Shown one piece after another: positions 35,658 to 44,977 of a stretch of 64,000 nt of DNA. Numbering within the stretch: position 1 is the stretch's first letter; each line of letters starts with the position of its first letter. The position numbers and the translations under genes were made by a program. The DNA comes from Pseudomonadota bacterium (lineage in GTDB: Bacteria > Pseudomonadota > Gammaproteobacteria > Steroidobacterales > Steroidobacteraceae). The notes under the pieces are model-generated. The model ran no database searches. It was not told the origin of the DNA and worked only from the letters and a program-made list of their open reading frames with translations. The stretch covers positions 57,113 through 121,112 of the forward strand of contig JAKAXA010000002.1 of the NCBI GenBank assembly GCA_021816775.1. The letters are read 5' to 3'.

Positions 35658-37433
35658 ATGGCTACCGCTTCTCCCCTGCCGAAGCCGATGTCGCAGTTGA
35701 GCCGCGCCGTCAGCGAGTGGGTCGACTCCGTGCGCGAGCTGACGCAGCCGGACGATGTGCGCTGGTGCGAGGGGACGAAGGCCGAGCGCGACGGGCTCAC
35801 CGCCGAGCTGGTGCGCAGCGGTGAGCTGCTGCGGCTCGATGCGAAGGAATTCCCCGACTGCCATCTGTACCGCTCCGATCCGGCCGACGTGGCGCGGGTC
35901 GAGCACCTGACCTACATCTGCACGCGCTCGAAGGAGGATGCGGGTCCGAACAACAACTGGATGGACCCGCAGGCGGCGCGCGCGAAGATGCGAGAGCTGT
36001 TCCGCGGCTCGATGCGCGGGCGCACGCTGTACGTGATTCCCTACTGCATGGGCCCGGTCGACTCGCCGCTCGCGCGTTGCGGGGTGGAGATCACCGACAG
36101 CGCCTACGTGGCCATCAACATGCTGATCATGACGCGCGCCGGCCGCCCGGCCCTGGAGCGCATCGCGCGCGAGGGCACGTTCGTGCGCGGGCTGCACTCC
36201 ACCGGGGAGCTCGATCCCAACCGCCGCTTCATCATGCACTTCCCCGAGGAGCTGGCGATCGAGAGCTTCGGCTCCGGCTACGGCGGCAACGCGCTGCTCG
36301 GCAAGAAGTGCCATGCGCTGCGCATCGCGAGTTGGCAGGCGCGCTCGGAAGGCTGGCTCGCCGAGCACATGCTGATCGTCGGCCTGCGCAGCCCGCGCGG
36401 CGAGACCCACTACATCGCCGCGGCCTTTCCCTCGGCCTGCGGCAAGACCAACCTGGCGATGCTGATCCCGCCCGAGAGCATGCCCGGCTGGGAAGTGTGC
36501 ACCGTCGGGGACGACATCGCGTGGCTGCATCCCGGCCCCGACGGGCGGCTGTGGGCCATCAACCCCGAGGCCGGCTACTTCGGCGTGGTGCCGGGCACCA
36601 ATCCCGAGACCAACCGCAACGCCTACAACATGATCCGGCGCGAGACGCTCTTCACCAACGTCGCGCTCACCGCCGACAACCGTCCCTGGTGGGAGGGGCT
36701 CAGCGGCGGCACGCCGGTCACGGACTGGCAGGGCCGGCCGTACGATCCGGCCAACGGGCCTGCGGCCCACCCTAACTCGCGCTTCACCGTCTCGGCCCGG
36801 CGCAACCCGTCGTGCTCCCCCTTGGTGGACGATCCGCGCGGCGTACCGATTTCGGCCATCGTCTTCGGCGGCCGGCGCCGCGAGGTCGCGCCGCTGGTGT
36901 ACGAGGCCCGCGACTGGGCGCACGGGGTGCTGGTCGGCGCGTCGGTCGCTTCCGAGACCACTGCCGCGGCGGTCGGCCAGGTCGGCGTGGTGCGGCGCGA
37001 TCCGATGGCCATGCAGCCGTTCTGCGGTTACAACTTCGCCGATTACTGGCGGCACTGGCTCGCCGTCGGTGCCAAGCTCAGCCGGCCGCCGCGGATCTTC
37101 CACGTCAACTGGTTCCGGCGGGACTCGCACAACAAGTTCCTCTGGCCGGGCTACGGGGAGAACCTGCGGGTGCTCGCCTGGATGCTCGAACGGTGCTCGG
37201 GCCGGGCCGCCGCGCTCGACGGCGGCATCGGTTTGCTGCCGCGGCCCGAGGACTTGAATACCCGCGGCATGACCCTCGAGCCGCAGACGCTGCGCGCGCT
37301 GCTCGCGGTCGATGTGCCCCTGTGGCGCAAGGAGATTGCCGAGACGCGCGCCTACCTCGAACAGTACGGCGAGCGGCTGCCGGCGCAGATGATCGAGCAG
37401 CTGGACAAGACCGCCGGCGCGCTCGGCCGGTGA
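35658..37433 (+). CDS. pckG: Phosphoenolpyruvate carboxykinase (GTP)
   Basis: 591-residue GTP-type PEPCK converting oxaloacetate to PEP for gluconeogenesis. The kinase P-loop FPSACGKTNLAML lies near residue 257, the metal-binding VGDDIAWLHPG follows, and PFCGYNFADYWRHWL and FHVNWFRRD are family-specific. The GTP form is less common than the ATP form in Gammaproteobacteria. The 257-bp upstream region has a TATACT at about 35555 but no matching -35 that I trust. Confidence 0.96.
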   Translation: MATASPLPKPMSQLSRAVSEWVDSVRELTQPDDVRWCEGTKAERDGLTAELVRSGELLRLDAKEFPDCHLYRSDPADVARVEHLTYICTRSKEDAGPNNNWMDPQAARAKMRELFRGSMRGRTLYVIPYCMGPVDSPLARCGVEITDSAYVAINMLIMTRAGRPALERIAREGTFVRGLHSTGELDPNRRFIMHFPEELAIESFGSGYGGNALLGKKCHALRIASWQARSEGWLAEHMLIVGLRSPRGETHYIAAAFPSACGKTNLAMLIPPESMPGWEVCTVGDDIAWLHPGPDGRLWAINPEAGYFGVVPGTNPETNRNAYNMIRRETLFTNVALTADNRPWWEGLSGGTPVTDWQGRPYDPANGPAAHPNSRFTVSARRNPSCSPLVDDPRGVPISAIVFGGRRREVAPLVYEARDWAHGVLVGASVASETTAAAVGQVGVVRRDPMAMQPFCGYNFADYWRHWLAVGAKLSRPPRIFHVNWFRRDSHNKFLWPGYGENLRVLAWMLERCSGRAAALDGGIGLLPRPEDLNTRGMTLEPQTLRALLAVDVPLWRKEIAETRAYLEQYGERLPAQMIEQLDKTAGALGR

Positions 37434-37443
37434 GCGGCGTCAG

Positions 37444-38361
37444 CTAGTCGCGCTCGCAGACGAAGCGGATCGTCTGGGCGGACTCGCCCTCGGGGATGCG
37501 CCCGAGGCTGATCAGGCCACCGCCCTTCAACTGCAGCGAGTCGCGGCGCACGAACGACTCCTCGCCGTCGCTCTCGCGCACGAACGTGCCGTTGGTGCTG
37601 TGGTCGACCAGCGTGAACTTGTGCCGCGCAAACTCGATGCGCGCATGCAGCCGCGAGACCAGATTGCCCTTGACCACCAGATCGTTCTCATCCGCCCGGC
37701 CGATGGTGAGGATCGGTCGCTGCTCGTCGATCAGCAGCTCCTGATCGAGCCACCACAGGCGCAATCGCGTGCAGTACGAGCGGTCCGTCTCCTGCCCCAC
37801 CGTGCGCACCATGCTGGTGACGTCATCGGCCTGCCAGAGCACCTCGTAGAGCGGCACCTCGTTGCGCTGGCCCTTGATCGGCGCGGTGTCGATCAGGCGG
37901 CAGGCCGAGCGCCACTGGCCGGTGAGTTGCCCCACCGTCGCCTCGGTGGTGATGATCTGCCCCGCCTTGGCCTGGCTGGTCATGCGGTTGGCGGTATGCA
38001 CGGTCGAGCCGAACACGTCATGGCTCTCGACCACCACCGGCCCGAAATGGCACCCGACGCGGATCGCGACCGGCTGGCCGTCGACGCGCAGCTGCGCGCT
38101 CGCGCCGATCTGCTTCTGCATCTGGGCGGCGGCGTTCAGCGCCTCATCGGCGCTCGGGAAGGTCGCCATGACCTCATCGCCCATGGTCTTGATGACCGTG
38201 CCGCGGTACTGCTCGGTGGCCGTCCGCATCACATCGACGCACAGCGCCACCATGTCGCGCGCCCGCTGCTCGCCCATGCGCTCGTAAAGCCGGGTTGAAC
38301 CGACGACGTCCGCGAACAGTACCGCAAGTTCGACGTCCTTACCCGTCGTTTGGGCGGTCAA
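37444..38361 (-). CDS. Class III adenylate/guanylate cyclase with C-terminal FHA domain
   Basis: 305 residues. The cyclase homology domain (about 10-190) has the two metal-binding Asp in LFADVVGSTRLY (D18) and KTMGDEVMATF (D62); Lys59 next to the second matches ATP-specific enzymes, and STVHTANRM has the transition-state Asn and Arg. The FHA domain (about 205-300) has LTIGRADENDLVV and VSRLHARIEF with STNGTFV for phosphothreonine binding. The start is TTG 38359-38361 with GGGGAGG upstream. It likely makes cAMP and docks to a phosphorylated partner; the partner is unknown. Confidence 0.88.
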   Translation of the reverse strand: MTAQTTGKDVELAVLFADVVGSTRLYERMGEQRARDMVALCVDVMRTATEQYRGTVIKTMGDEVMATFPSADEALNAAAQMQKQIGASAQLRVDGQPVAIRVGCHFGPVVVESHDVFGSTVHTANRMTSQAKAGQIITTEATVGQLTGQWRSACRLIDTAPIKGQRNEVPLYEVLWQADDVTSMVRTVGQETDRSYCTRLRLWWLDQELLIDEQRPILTIGRADENDLVVKGNLVSRLHARIEFARHKFTLVDHSTNGTFVRESDGEESFVRRDSLQLKGGGLISLGRIPEGESAQTIRFVCERD

Positions 38362-38461
38362 CCGTCCTCCCCTGCTGTTGGTTGTCTCGATTGGACATAA
38401 GTCCGCACACGGATTATACGCGAGGCGCGCCGGGGCGCCATTGGTGAGAAGTACGAATAGC

Positions 38462-39496
<1,035 letters not shown>

Positions 39497-39896
39497 ACAC
39501 TTACGCCTGATTCAGAAAGTAATCTATCGCGCATTTCTGCGCCCCTCATGGCAATTTAGCAAATCGGCCCGGCGGCGCGGCCTTGCGCCGCTTTCCGGGG
39601 TACGTGCGATGAGCCCCAGGAGTGCGCGGAGAGTATGGCGCGATCCGACGATTGTCGGATCCGGTCAGGACCTCGTCCATCATCACCCCGCCCATCGATC
39701 GCACTACCGAGGGTGCCGCGATGCGGGCGTTGGCGTAGCGCCGGAAGCGTCGCTGCTCTGTGCTTGCGGGCGAAGTCAACGGATCGTCCCGTTGGACCCG
39801 AAAACCACTGGCACGGCTCGCGTAATGTTGAAGACCGGGCGTATACCGATTGAGCCGCAGCCGCTTCTCCGGGATGCCGCCGTCGCGGCCCCGAAG

Positions 39897-40190
39897 TCAC
39901 CGCGGCGGGTCTGTGCCGGCCAACGCGCGCAACATGGCCTTGCGCAAAATGGCGTTGATGCGCGTCTGATATCCCTTGCCCTGGCTTTTTAGCCACGCCA
40001 GAACATCCGCGTCCACCCGAACGGTGGTGGATTTCTTGATGGGCTTGTAGAACCGCCCACGCTCGGCGACCTTCCAAAACTCGTTCGACAGAGGCGCAAT
40101 ATCACCGTGCTCGATCTGCTCATGCGGCGCCACGGCCAGCCCCTTGAGCTCCGCCTGTTGTTTCGCGGACAACCGAGGCCGCTTCGACAT
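39897..40190 (-). CDS. brnA: BrnA-type antitoxin, separated from its toxin
   Basis: 97 residues starting at ATG 40188-40190 (MSKRPRLSAKQQAEL). The C-terminal part STTVRVDADVLAWLKSQG and YQTRINAILRKAML is the ribbon-helix-helix DNA-binding domain of the BrnA family, which neutralises BrnT and represses its own operon. Before the transposon arrived, the toxin gene would have ended at the TGA overlapping the region just before this ATG. The frame is intact, but the natural promoter now lies 4.7 kb away beyond the insertion. Confidence 0.8.
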   Translation of the reverse strand: MSKRPRLSAKQQAELKGLAVAPHEQIEHGDIAPLSNEFWKVAERGRFYKPIKKSTTVRVDADVLAWLKSQGKGYQTRINAILRKAMLRALAGTDPPR

Positions 40191-40225
40191 ATCAACTTTG
40201 CGCTTGCCGATTTTGCGCATAGCGT

Positions 40226-40234
40226 CGTTTCTCC
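40226..40234. repeat. Target site duplication, left copy
   Basis: CGTTTCTCC abuts the left tip of the IS21-like element and recurs at 44664-44672 directly after the right tip. Joining the two flanks at one copy restores the brnT reading frame across the junction (KEKRRYAQNR), which supports it as a true duplication. Confidence 0.85.
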
Positions 40235-40283
40235 CTGCGGCGCTCGGCAAAATCAGCCCGACTTTGCTCTGCAGAAGTAGTCC
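40235..40283 (+). repeat. Left terminal inverted repeat of the IS21-like element
   Basis: Begins CTGCGGCGCT, then CAAAATCAGCCC at 40248-40259, and GAAGTAGTCC at 40274-40283. It pairs with the reverse complement of 44615-44663. Confidence 0.85.
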
Positions 40284-40427
40284 GCACGGGTTACAGGGTT
40301 GCGCGCAAGACTCCGGTTCATTCTGATCGAGCAGCCCTTGCCTCGATATGAGGCGAGTAGCCTCCGGGAGGGCGGCTATGGAGAGAGCCTGGGTCATTGG
40401 GGTGCAAGGACTGCTCCCCGAGAAGGA

Positions 40428-40742
40428 TCAAGCAGCCGACCCCCGAGCCTCGGCGAGCAGCGTGACCGCATTGACGAAGGGAACATGCAGCAGGTGCATG
40501 GCCAGATCGATGGCGCCGCCACCGCCTCTGTGCGCACGGGTGTCGTACCACTTGGCGCGGCCTGTCGTGAGGATCTCGAACTCCCCGTAGGCGGTGCGTA
40601 CGTGCCAGCGACGGCTGCCTGGATCTTTGAGGGGCCGGTAGGTGGGATCGGCCTTGAAGTCGATTGCGAGCAGGCTCAGCGCCTCATCGACGGGGATGTT
40701 GCGCAAGGAGGATAACGTGGCGGGACTAAATGATCGACGCAC
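40428..40742 (-). CDS. DUF3991/primase-like N-terminal domain protein (fragment or short form)
   Basis: 104 residues. LSSLRNIPVDEALSLLAI followed by AHRGGGGAIDLAMHLLHVPF matches the N-terminal CHC2-like region of DUF3991/Toprim proteins of mobile elements. Those proteins are around 300 residues with a Toprim domain, absent here. The start is a GTG 39 bp after the istB stop, without a clear ribosome site. It may be a truncated gene or a genuine short accessory protein of the transposon. Confidence 0.55.
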   Translation of the reverse strand: MRRSFSPATLSSLRNIPVDEALSLLAIDFKADPTYRPLKDPGSRRWHVRTAYGEFEILTTGRAKWYDTRAHRGGGGAIDLAMHLLHVPFVNAVTLLAEARGSAA

Positions 40743-40781
40743 CCACGATGTCCGAGATGTTCTTGGGGAGTGCGGCTCGGG

Positions 40782-41507
40782 CTAGCCGGTCTGCGGGCGG
40801 ATGCAAGGGCCATCGATGGTGATGGTGTGGCAGCGCTCGCGCAGACGACTCAACAGCGCCTTGGTGAGGGCGGGGTTGCCAAGGAAGTCCTGCCAGGCAG
40901 GGTATGGGAGGTTCGTTGTAATCAAAGTCGGCTTGCGTCGATGCCGTTCTTCCATGAGCTTGAAGAAGATGTTTGTTTGCTCTGTTTTTATGTTGCAATA
41001 TCCGAGTTCGTCGACGGCCAAGACATCGACGTTGGCGAGGGACTTCAGGAGCTTGCGTGAGGAGCGATCGGCGATGGAGGCGTACATTTCATCGAACAGG
41101 TCCTGCGCCTGGATGAACAGTGCCCGATAGCCGTTCTGCACCGCTTTGCGCGCCAGCCCCACCATCAACCCGGTCTTGCCGACCCCGGTTTCACCGATAA
41201 ACACGATGTTCTCGGCTTTGGGGATGAACTCCAACTCCGCGAGGGTGCGGATCTGACGCTCCTTGACGGCTTTTTGCTCCTTGAAGGGAAAGGACTCGAG
41301 GGTCCAGTGCTCCTTGAACTTCGCCCGGTGGATGCGCGCTGCCAGCGCCTGTTCCTGACGCGCGTGCCACTCGGCGCGCAGCAGCTGGGCGATGAACGTC
41401 GGGATGGGCGTGCCGTTCTTCTCGGCGGCGGCGAGCATCTCATCGAAGCGCGCGGCGAGGGTCTTGAGCTTCAGGTTCTGCAGCAACTGCTTGAGATCCT
41501 CATTCAT
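40782..41507 (-). CDS. istB: IstB-like transposition helper ATPase
   Basis: 241-residue AAA+ protein. Walker A is GETGVGKT (105-112), Walker B VLAVDELGY (D166, E167), and TTNLPYPAW and RLRERCHTITIDG are sensor and arginine-finger regions typical of IstB. It selects target DNA and stimulates IstA. The start overlaps the istA stop by 8 bp. All motifs are intact. Confidence 0.95.
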   Translation of the reverse strand: MNEDLKQLLQNLKLKTLAARFDEMLAAAEKNGTPIPTFIAQLLRAEWHARQEQALAARIHRAKFKEHWTLESFPFKEQKAVKERQIRTLAELEFIPKAENIVFIGETGVGKTGLMVGLARKAVQNGYRALFIQAQDLFDEMYASIADRSSRKLLKSLANVDVLAVDELGYCNIKTEQTNIFFKLMEERHRRKPTLITTNLPYPAWQDFLGNPALTKALLSRLRERCHTITIDGPCIRPQTG

Positions 41508-42909
41508 TGCCCGACTCCGGCTCGAGCGGCGTCAGTACAAAGAACTCCTCCTCGATCTGCCGCAGCACCATTCTCTCCAGCCGATCCAGATCAAAGAGGC
41601 CATAGCGCTCGGCACTGGCCAAGGCGCCGAGGAAGGCCTCGCGCGGATACTCTTGCAGCATGGCCAGTAGCCGACGCAACGGCGCCCGCCGGTCCCCGAC
41701 GTGCCGCTTGAGGGCTTTGAGGTAAGGGGCGACTCGGGGCTCGAGCTGCAGCATCTCGATTTCCTCCGGTGCCGGCTGGCGGTGGCGGGTGAGTCCCTGA
41801 CCCCTCGGGGGCCGGTGCGCTGGATCGATCACATAGGCGTCCCAGGGTCCACAGGTTCGCGGATGCGTGCCCACCCGGCGCGGTCCGTCGTACAGATCGA
41901 CCCGCTCGAGGGTCTCGCGGACCTCGAGCATGCGACCGATGAGCTGATAGGGGGCGGAGTAGCGGATACGGTTGAGGTGGATGAAGCCTTCCGCGTCCAC
42001 GATGCGCGTGTGCAGCTGATAGACCTCCGGGACGTAAAGCGGTAGGGGCTTCAGATACGGCTGCTCGGCCGCGAAGAGCTCCCGGCGGCTCGCGTGCAGC
42101 TTGTTCGACCATGCCGCATTCCACCTCTCGCACGTTTGCCGTGCCTTCTGGTTCAGGTCCGTCCAGTCGGTGAAGCTCTCCCCGGCCAGAAAGCCCTTCT
42201 CGATCCGATGGAACGGCGCTTCCACACGCGCCGAGCGGTTGGCATCGCCCTTCTCGTGCGCTTTGAAGGTAAAGCCGTAGCGCTCGGCGAAGGCGAGCAT
42301 CTCGGGGGCCGGGATCATGCTCGCTCCCGTGCCGGAAGCGACCACGACATGGGTGTTGTCGATCATGCAGGTCGCCGCGCTCCCACCGAAGTAGGCGATG
42401 GCCTGGGCGAGAAAGGCTTTGCACTCAAAGCGCGTGAAGCGCGGGTAGTGCTGGAAGAAGATCAGCCGCGAGAAGCATAAGACGACGGATGCCGTCTGTA
42501 CCGCAGTCACGACCTCGCCGATCTTCGCCCGGTGGGGGCTCGTGTCGTGCTGCATCTCCTGCCCCCGGGTAAACAGGTACCGCCCCGCAGGCGCCGGCGG
42601 GGCGGTCCCGATGCCGTGTCGGCGGCAAAAGGCGGTGAGGGCCGGATACGAGAGCGCCGCTCCCGCTCGGCCGAGCGCTTCGTGCACCCGGCCGAGATGT
42701 CCTTCGTACCGGGCGTAGAGCTCGAGGATCTGCTCCCGGTAGGCTTCGGCGAGCTCCGCGCGTACCAATGGCGGGACCGCCGCTGAACCGCTGTCGATTA
42801 CCTGGCGGACCGTGGCGCGCGCCACGTCCAGGGCGTGGGCGATCTTGCGAGTGCCGTGGCCTTGTTCGTGGAGCTTTAAGATCGCAGTCCGCGTGGCTTC
42901 ATCTAACAT
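41500..42909 (-). CDS. istA: IstA-like DDE transposase (IS21 family)
   Basis: 469 residues. The N-terminal helix-turn-helix is HGTRKIAHALDVARATVRQ (18-36). The RNase H-like core has catalytic D122 (MQHDTSPH), D184 (CMIDNTHV) and E230 (ARVEAPFH), so the triad is complete. The beta-barrel domain follows (RYSAPYQLIGRMLEVRET). The start overlaps the end of the ParB-like gene by 7 bp and the end overlaps istB by 8 bp, which implies coupled translation. Confidence 0.95.
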   Translation of the reverse strand: MLDEATRTAILKLHEQGHGTRKIAHALDVARATVRQVIDSGSAAVPPLVRAELAEAYREQILELYARYEGHLGRVHEALGRAGAALSYPALTAFCRRHGIGTAPPAPAGRYLFTRGQEMQHDTSPHRAKIGEVVTAVQTASVVLCFSRLIFFQHYPRFTRFECKAFLAQAIAYFGGSAATCMIDNTHVVVASGTGASMIPAPEMLAFAERYGFTFKAHEKGDANRSARVEAPFHRIEKGFLAGESFTDWTDLNQKARQTCERWNAAWSNKLHASRRELFAAEQPYLKPLPLYVPEVYQLHTRIVDAEGFIHLNRIRYSAPYQLIGRMLEVRETLERVDLYDGPRRVGTHPRTCGPWDAYVIDPAHRPPRGQGLTRHRQPAPEEIEMLQLEPRVAPYLKALKRHVGDRRAPLRRLLAMLQEYPREAFLGALASAERYGLFDLDRLERMVLRQIEEEFFVLTPLEPESGNE

Positions 42910-43799
42910 GCTGCGCCCTCCAGTTCTACACGGTGGATGAGTCGTTGCAGCTCGGTGTTCGCGCGCGCGAACGCCTCCTTCACCTCGAGCCGCTCGCTCT
43001 CGAGCAGCTGTTGCAGCAGTCCCCCCTCGAGCGCACCGTGGGCACGCCGCGCGATCCCTGCGAGCGCGCCCAGATCCTGCAGAAAGCGTTGTGTAGCCGA
43101 GGGCGGCGCGGGGGTCCGCGCCGCCTGCGCCTGCAGATAGATCTGCGGGCTATGCAGGATCAGCTCACGCGTGCGTTGTGTGCCGGATTGCCAGCCGCCA
43201 TACAGCGCCCCCACTTCCCGCGTCGTCGGCTTCAGCGCTGTGAGAGCCCCCGCCAGCTGCTGCACGGCAGCTGCGTTGGCGCGCGCCAACGGCACCAAAT
43301 ACTTCATGGCCGCGTGGGCGCTCACGGTGCCCACGCGCACCTGCTCCTGGATGGTTGCCGGCAGGACCTGCAACAGTGCTAATCGCCGGCTGACCCAGCT
43401 TTTGCTGTGTTCAAAACGCCGCGCGAGCTCGTCCATCGAGCAGTGAAATCGTTCCTGTAACTCCGCCATCAACCAGGCTTGGTCCAGTGCATCCTCGGTC
43501 CCCCGGCGCAGGCCTCGCTCCAATAAAAGCGCCTCGACCTCCGCGACCTGCCAACACGTGGCCCGCACCGTATCGCGCGCCAGACGCTTCTGCGCTCGCA
43601 CGCGCTTGTAGCCGTCGATCAGTACAAACCGCTCGGCCTCGCTCACCACCACAATCGGCAACAGCTGCTCGCTCTCCGACAGCGAGCTCAGCAGCGCCCG
43701 CTCTTGCCGGGGGTGGCGCTTGCGCAAATGCTCGTAGCGCAGCGTCAGTTGATGCAGCTCCACCTGCAGAGCCCCTCGTGGATCGGATATCCCGGCCAT
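42903..43799 (-). CDS. ParB/KorB-like DNA-binding protein of the IS21-like element
   Basis: 298 residues from ATG 43797-43799; a TTG 30 bp upstream is possible. The N-terminal ParB-N fold has LLPIVVVSEAERFVLIDGYKRVRA; the usual GERRxRA CTP/nuclease motif is replaced by DGYKRVRA. A KorB/Spo0J-type helix-turn-helix follows (CSMDELARRFEHSKSWVSRR). The C-terminal 110 residues are Ala/Gln-rich helices of unknown function. Overlap with istA places it in the transposition operon. A role in regulation or target choice is a guess. Confidence 0.75.
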   Translation of the reverse strand: MAGISDPRGALQVELHQLTLRYEHLRKRHPRQERALLSSLSESEQLLPIVVVSEAERFVLIDGYKRVRAQKRLARDTVRATCWQVAEVEALLLERGLRRGTEDALDQAWLMAELQERFHCSMDELARRFEHSKSWVSRRLALLQVLPATIQEQVRVGTVSAHAAMKYLVPLARANAAAVQQLAGALTALKPTTREVGALYGGWQSGTQRTRELILHSPQIYLQAQAARTPAPPSATQRFLQDLGALAGIARRAHGALEGGLLQQLLESERLEVKEAFARANTELQRLIHRVELEGAAC

Positions 43800-43844
43800 G
43801 CATCCCACGATACGAGCGCTGCCCCGCAACGCCTATCGAGTACT

Positions 43845-44005
43845 CTCTTTGCAATCATCCCCTCGGCGGCAAGTCCCTTGATATCGCAGTGATTTTCACC
43901 GTCCACGCGTTCCTCTTTGCAATCGGCTCTTCCGCCACAGGCGTGAGCACGTAAGTGCCGGAAAACTCAGGGCCGATCGCCTCCGACGCGTTCCTCTTTG
44001 CAATC
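43845..44005 (-). repeat. Three direct copies of a 12-bp motif upstream of the ParB-like gene
   Basis: CTCTTTGCAATC (plus strand) occurs at 43845-43856, 43913-43924 and 43994-44005. The last two share a longer block, ACGCGTTCCTCTTTGCAATC. On the minus strand each reads GATTGCAAAGAG. The first copy lies just before the ParB-like start, the others within the end of the zinc-ribbon gene, where they encode IAKRNA twice. They could be operators for the ParB-like protein. Confidence 0.6.
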
Positions 44006-44307
44006 ACGCCTGAACCCTCCCGGGCACCTCGACGCGCATTGCGCACCCGCTGCTGCTGGCGGTTGCGTTCACTGTATCGGGGATGTTCGCGTCGGTACTC
44101 GCGCCAGTACTCGCGGTGGCGCTCGCTCCAGGCGCGCTGCGCACGGGCCTGGTTCTCGCGGTAATCCGCATCCGTCTGGCGCTTGCCGCGCTTCCACCGC
44201 CGCCGGCGTTCATGCTGGCAGTCCGGCTGACCACAGAATCGCTGCGCGGGAATTTGCGGGCGCGGCCGAAAACTCGCCCCGCAGGCTGCACACCGCCGGC
44301 ACCGCAT
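43855..44307 (-). CDS. Zinc-ribbon protein of the IS21-like element
   Basis: 150 residues from ATG 44305-44307, with GGGGGG at good spacing. The N-terminus has CRRCAACGASF and QRFCGQPDCQ, a C-x2-C ... C-x4-C zinc-binding pattern. A very basic, aromatic-rich helical stretch follows (EYWREYRREHPRYSERNR). The family recurs as hypothetical proteins near transposases; function unknown. The C-terminus repeats IAKRNA through DNA-level repeats. It is the first gene of the element's operon, 55 bp upstream of the ParB-like gene. Confidence 0.65.
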   Translation of the reverse strand: MRCRRCAACGASFRPRPQIPAQRFCGQPDCQHERRRRWKRGKRQTDADYRENQARAQRAWSERHREYWREYRREHPRYSERNRQQQRVRNARRGAREGSGVIAKRNASEAIGPEFSGTYVLTPVAEEPIAKRNAWTVKITAISRDLPPRG

Positions 44308-44614
44308 GGCTACCCCCCGGGACGGACCCCTCACGCCATGGCGCCGTTCGTGCGCTCAAAGTCGGTAGAAGATCAATACCTCTTGGGCGGCTCCGACCCG
44401 GCCATCCGCGCGACCGTACCGGCGCAGCGGTGCCGCTGACTGAGCAGGAACGCCTGCTCATGCTTGCCCCCGACCTTCTCTCGCCATCACCGGCCTTTCC
44501 CCACACCCCAGTCTGATGGCGACGGAAGAAGCTCCCCTAGCCGCCGACTACCGGTCCAACTCGCGTAACAAACCAGACACTTTCATCGCCCCTGTAACAC
44601 GACGGGCCAGGGGG

Positions 44615-44663
44615 GGACTGCTTCTCGCAAGCACGACAGGGCTGATTTTGGAAAGCGCCTCAG
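44615..44663 (-). repeat. Right terminal inverted repeat of the IS21-like element
   Basis: Read on the minus strand from 44663: CTGAGGCGCT, then CAAAATCAGCCC (44650 to 44639), then GAAGCAGTCC. The 307 bp between this end and the zinc-ribbon start contain no gene and would hold the element's promoter. Confidence 0.85.
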
Positions 44664-44672
44664 CGTTTCTCC
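44664..44672. repeat. Target site duplication, right copy
   Basis: CGTTTCTCC directly after the right tip, identical to 40226-40234. Confidence 0.85.
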
Positions 44673-44931
44673 TTCGGATCGCCCTTGCGAGCCGGGATGA
44701 GACGGATGACTTCTCCGTCCTCGTCCTGCGAACGGTGTGTGCGATCAGAATCATCACCTGCCCTGCGACCGACCCGATGGTTTGCCGGCGCGGCCCACCC
44801 GCCTCGATCCGATCTTGCGCGGACCTCCGGAAGCGATCGGCGAAAACCCACAGCGCCGTCGCGACGCTCACCCGCTGCTTCAGCCCGTTGCCGTGCGCCT
44901 TGCCGCGCTCCCATTCGCAGCGGCTGGTCAT
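44664..44931 (-). pseudogene. brnT: BrnT-type toxin, frameshifted and truncated by the transposon
   Basis: From ATG 44929-44931 the frame reads MTSRCEWERGKAHGN, then VATALWVFADRF, QDRIEAGG, RRQTIGSVAGQVMILIAHTVR, the BrnT RNase core. After the CGC codon at about 44728 similarity continues one frame over (DEDGEVIRLIPARKG), so one base seems lost. The last codons (KEKRRY...) are split off: they resume on the far side of the IS21-like element before brnA. The toxin is therefore doubly inactivated. An intact BrnT is about 90-100 residues. Confidence 0.8.
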
Positions 44932-44944
44932 GCGCACATGTTAC

Positions 44945-44956
44945 TACATTCTTGTA
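44945..44956. promoter_or_regulatory. Palindrome upstream of brnT, possible BrnA operator
   Basis: TACATTCTTGTA has perfect TACA/TGTA arms and lies 14 bp before the brnT start, where a ribbon-helix-helix antitoxin would be expected to bind. Assignment rests on position only. Confidence 0.4.
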
Positions 44957-44977
44957 CCGACAACCTGTCCCGGCCCG

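Larger units (their letters stand above)
40235..44663 (-). mobile_element. IS21-like transposon with ParB-like and zinc-ribbon genes (4.43 kb)
   Basis: The ends are imperfect inverted repeats: 40235-40283 and 44615-44663 align with 35 of 49 matches, including a perfect 12-mer CAAAATCAGCCC, and both tips start CTG. A 9-bp direct repeat flanks it. On the minus strand it carries a zinc-ribbon protein, a ParB-like protein, IstA, IstB and a DUF3991-like fragment, closely packed. A second shared motif, GTTACAGGG, lies about 55-70 bp inside each tip, in keeping with the multiple end repeats of IS21 elements. Classical IS21 elements carry only istA and istB. Confidence 0.85.

Noticed and set aside
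39497..39896. Possible integrase next to dusA
   Set aside because: Both strands were read for the tyrosine recombinase motifs; the short frames here show none.
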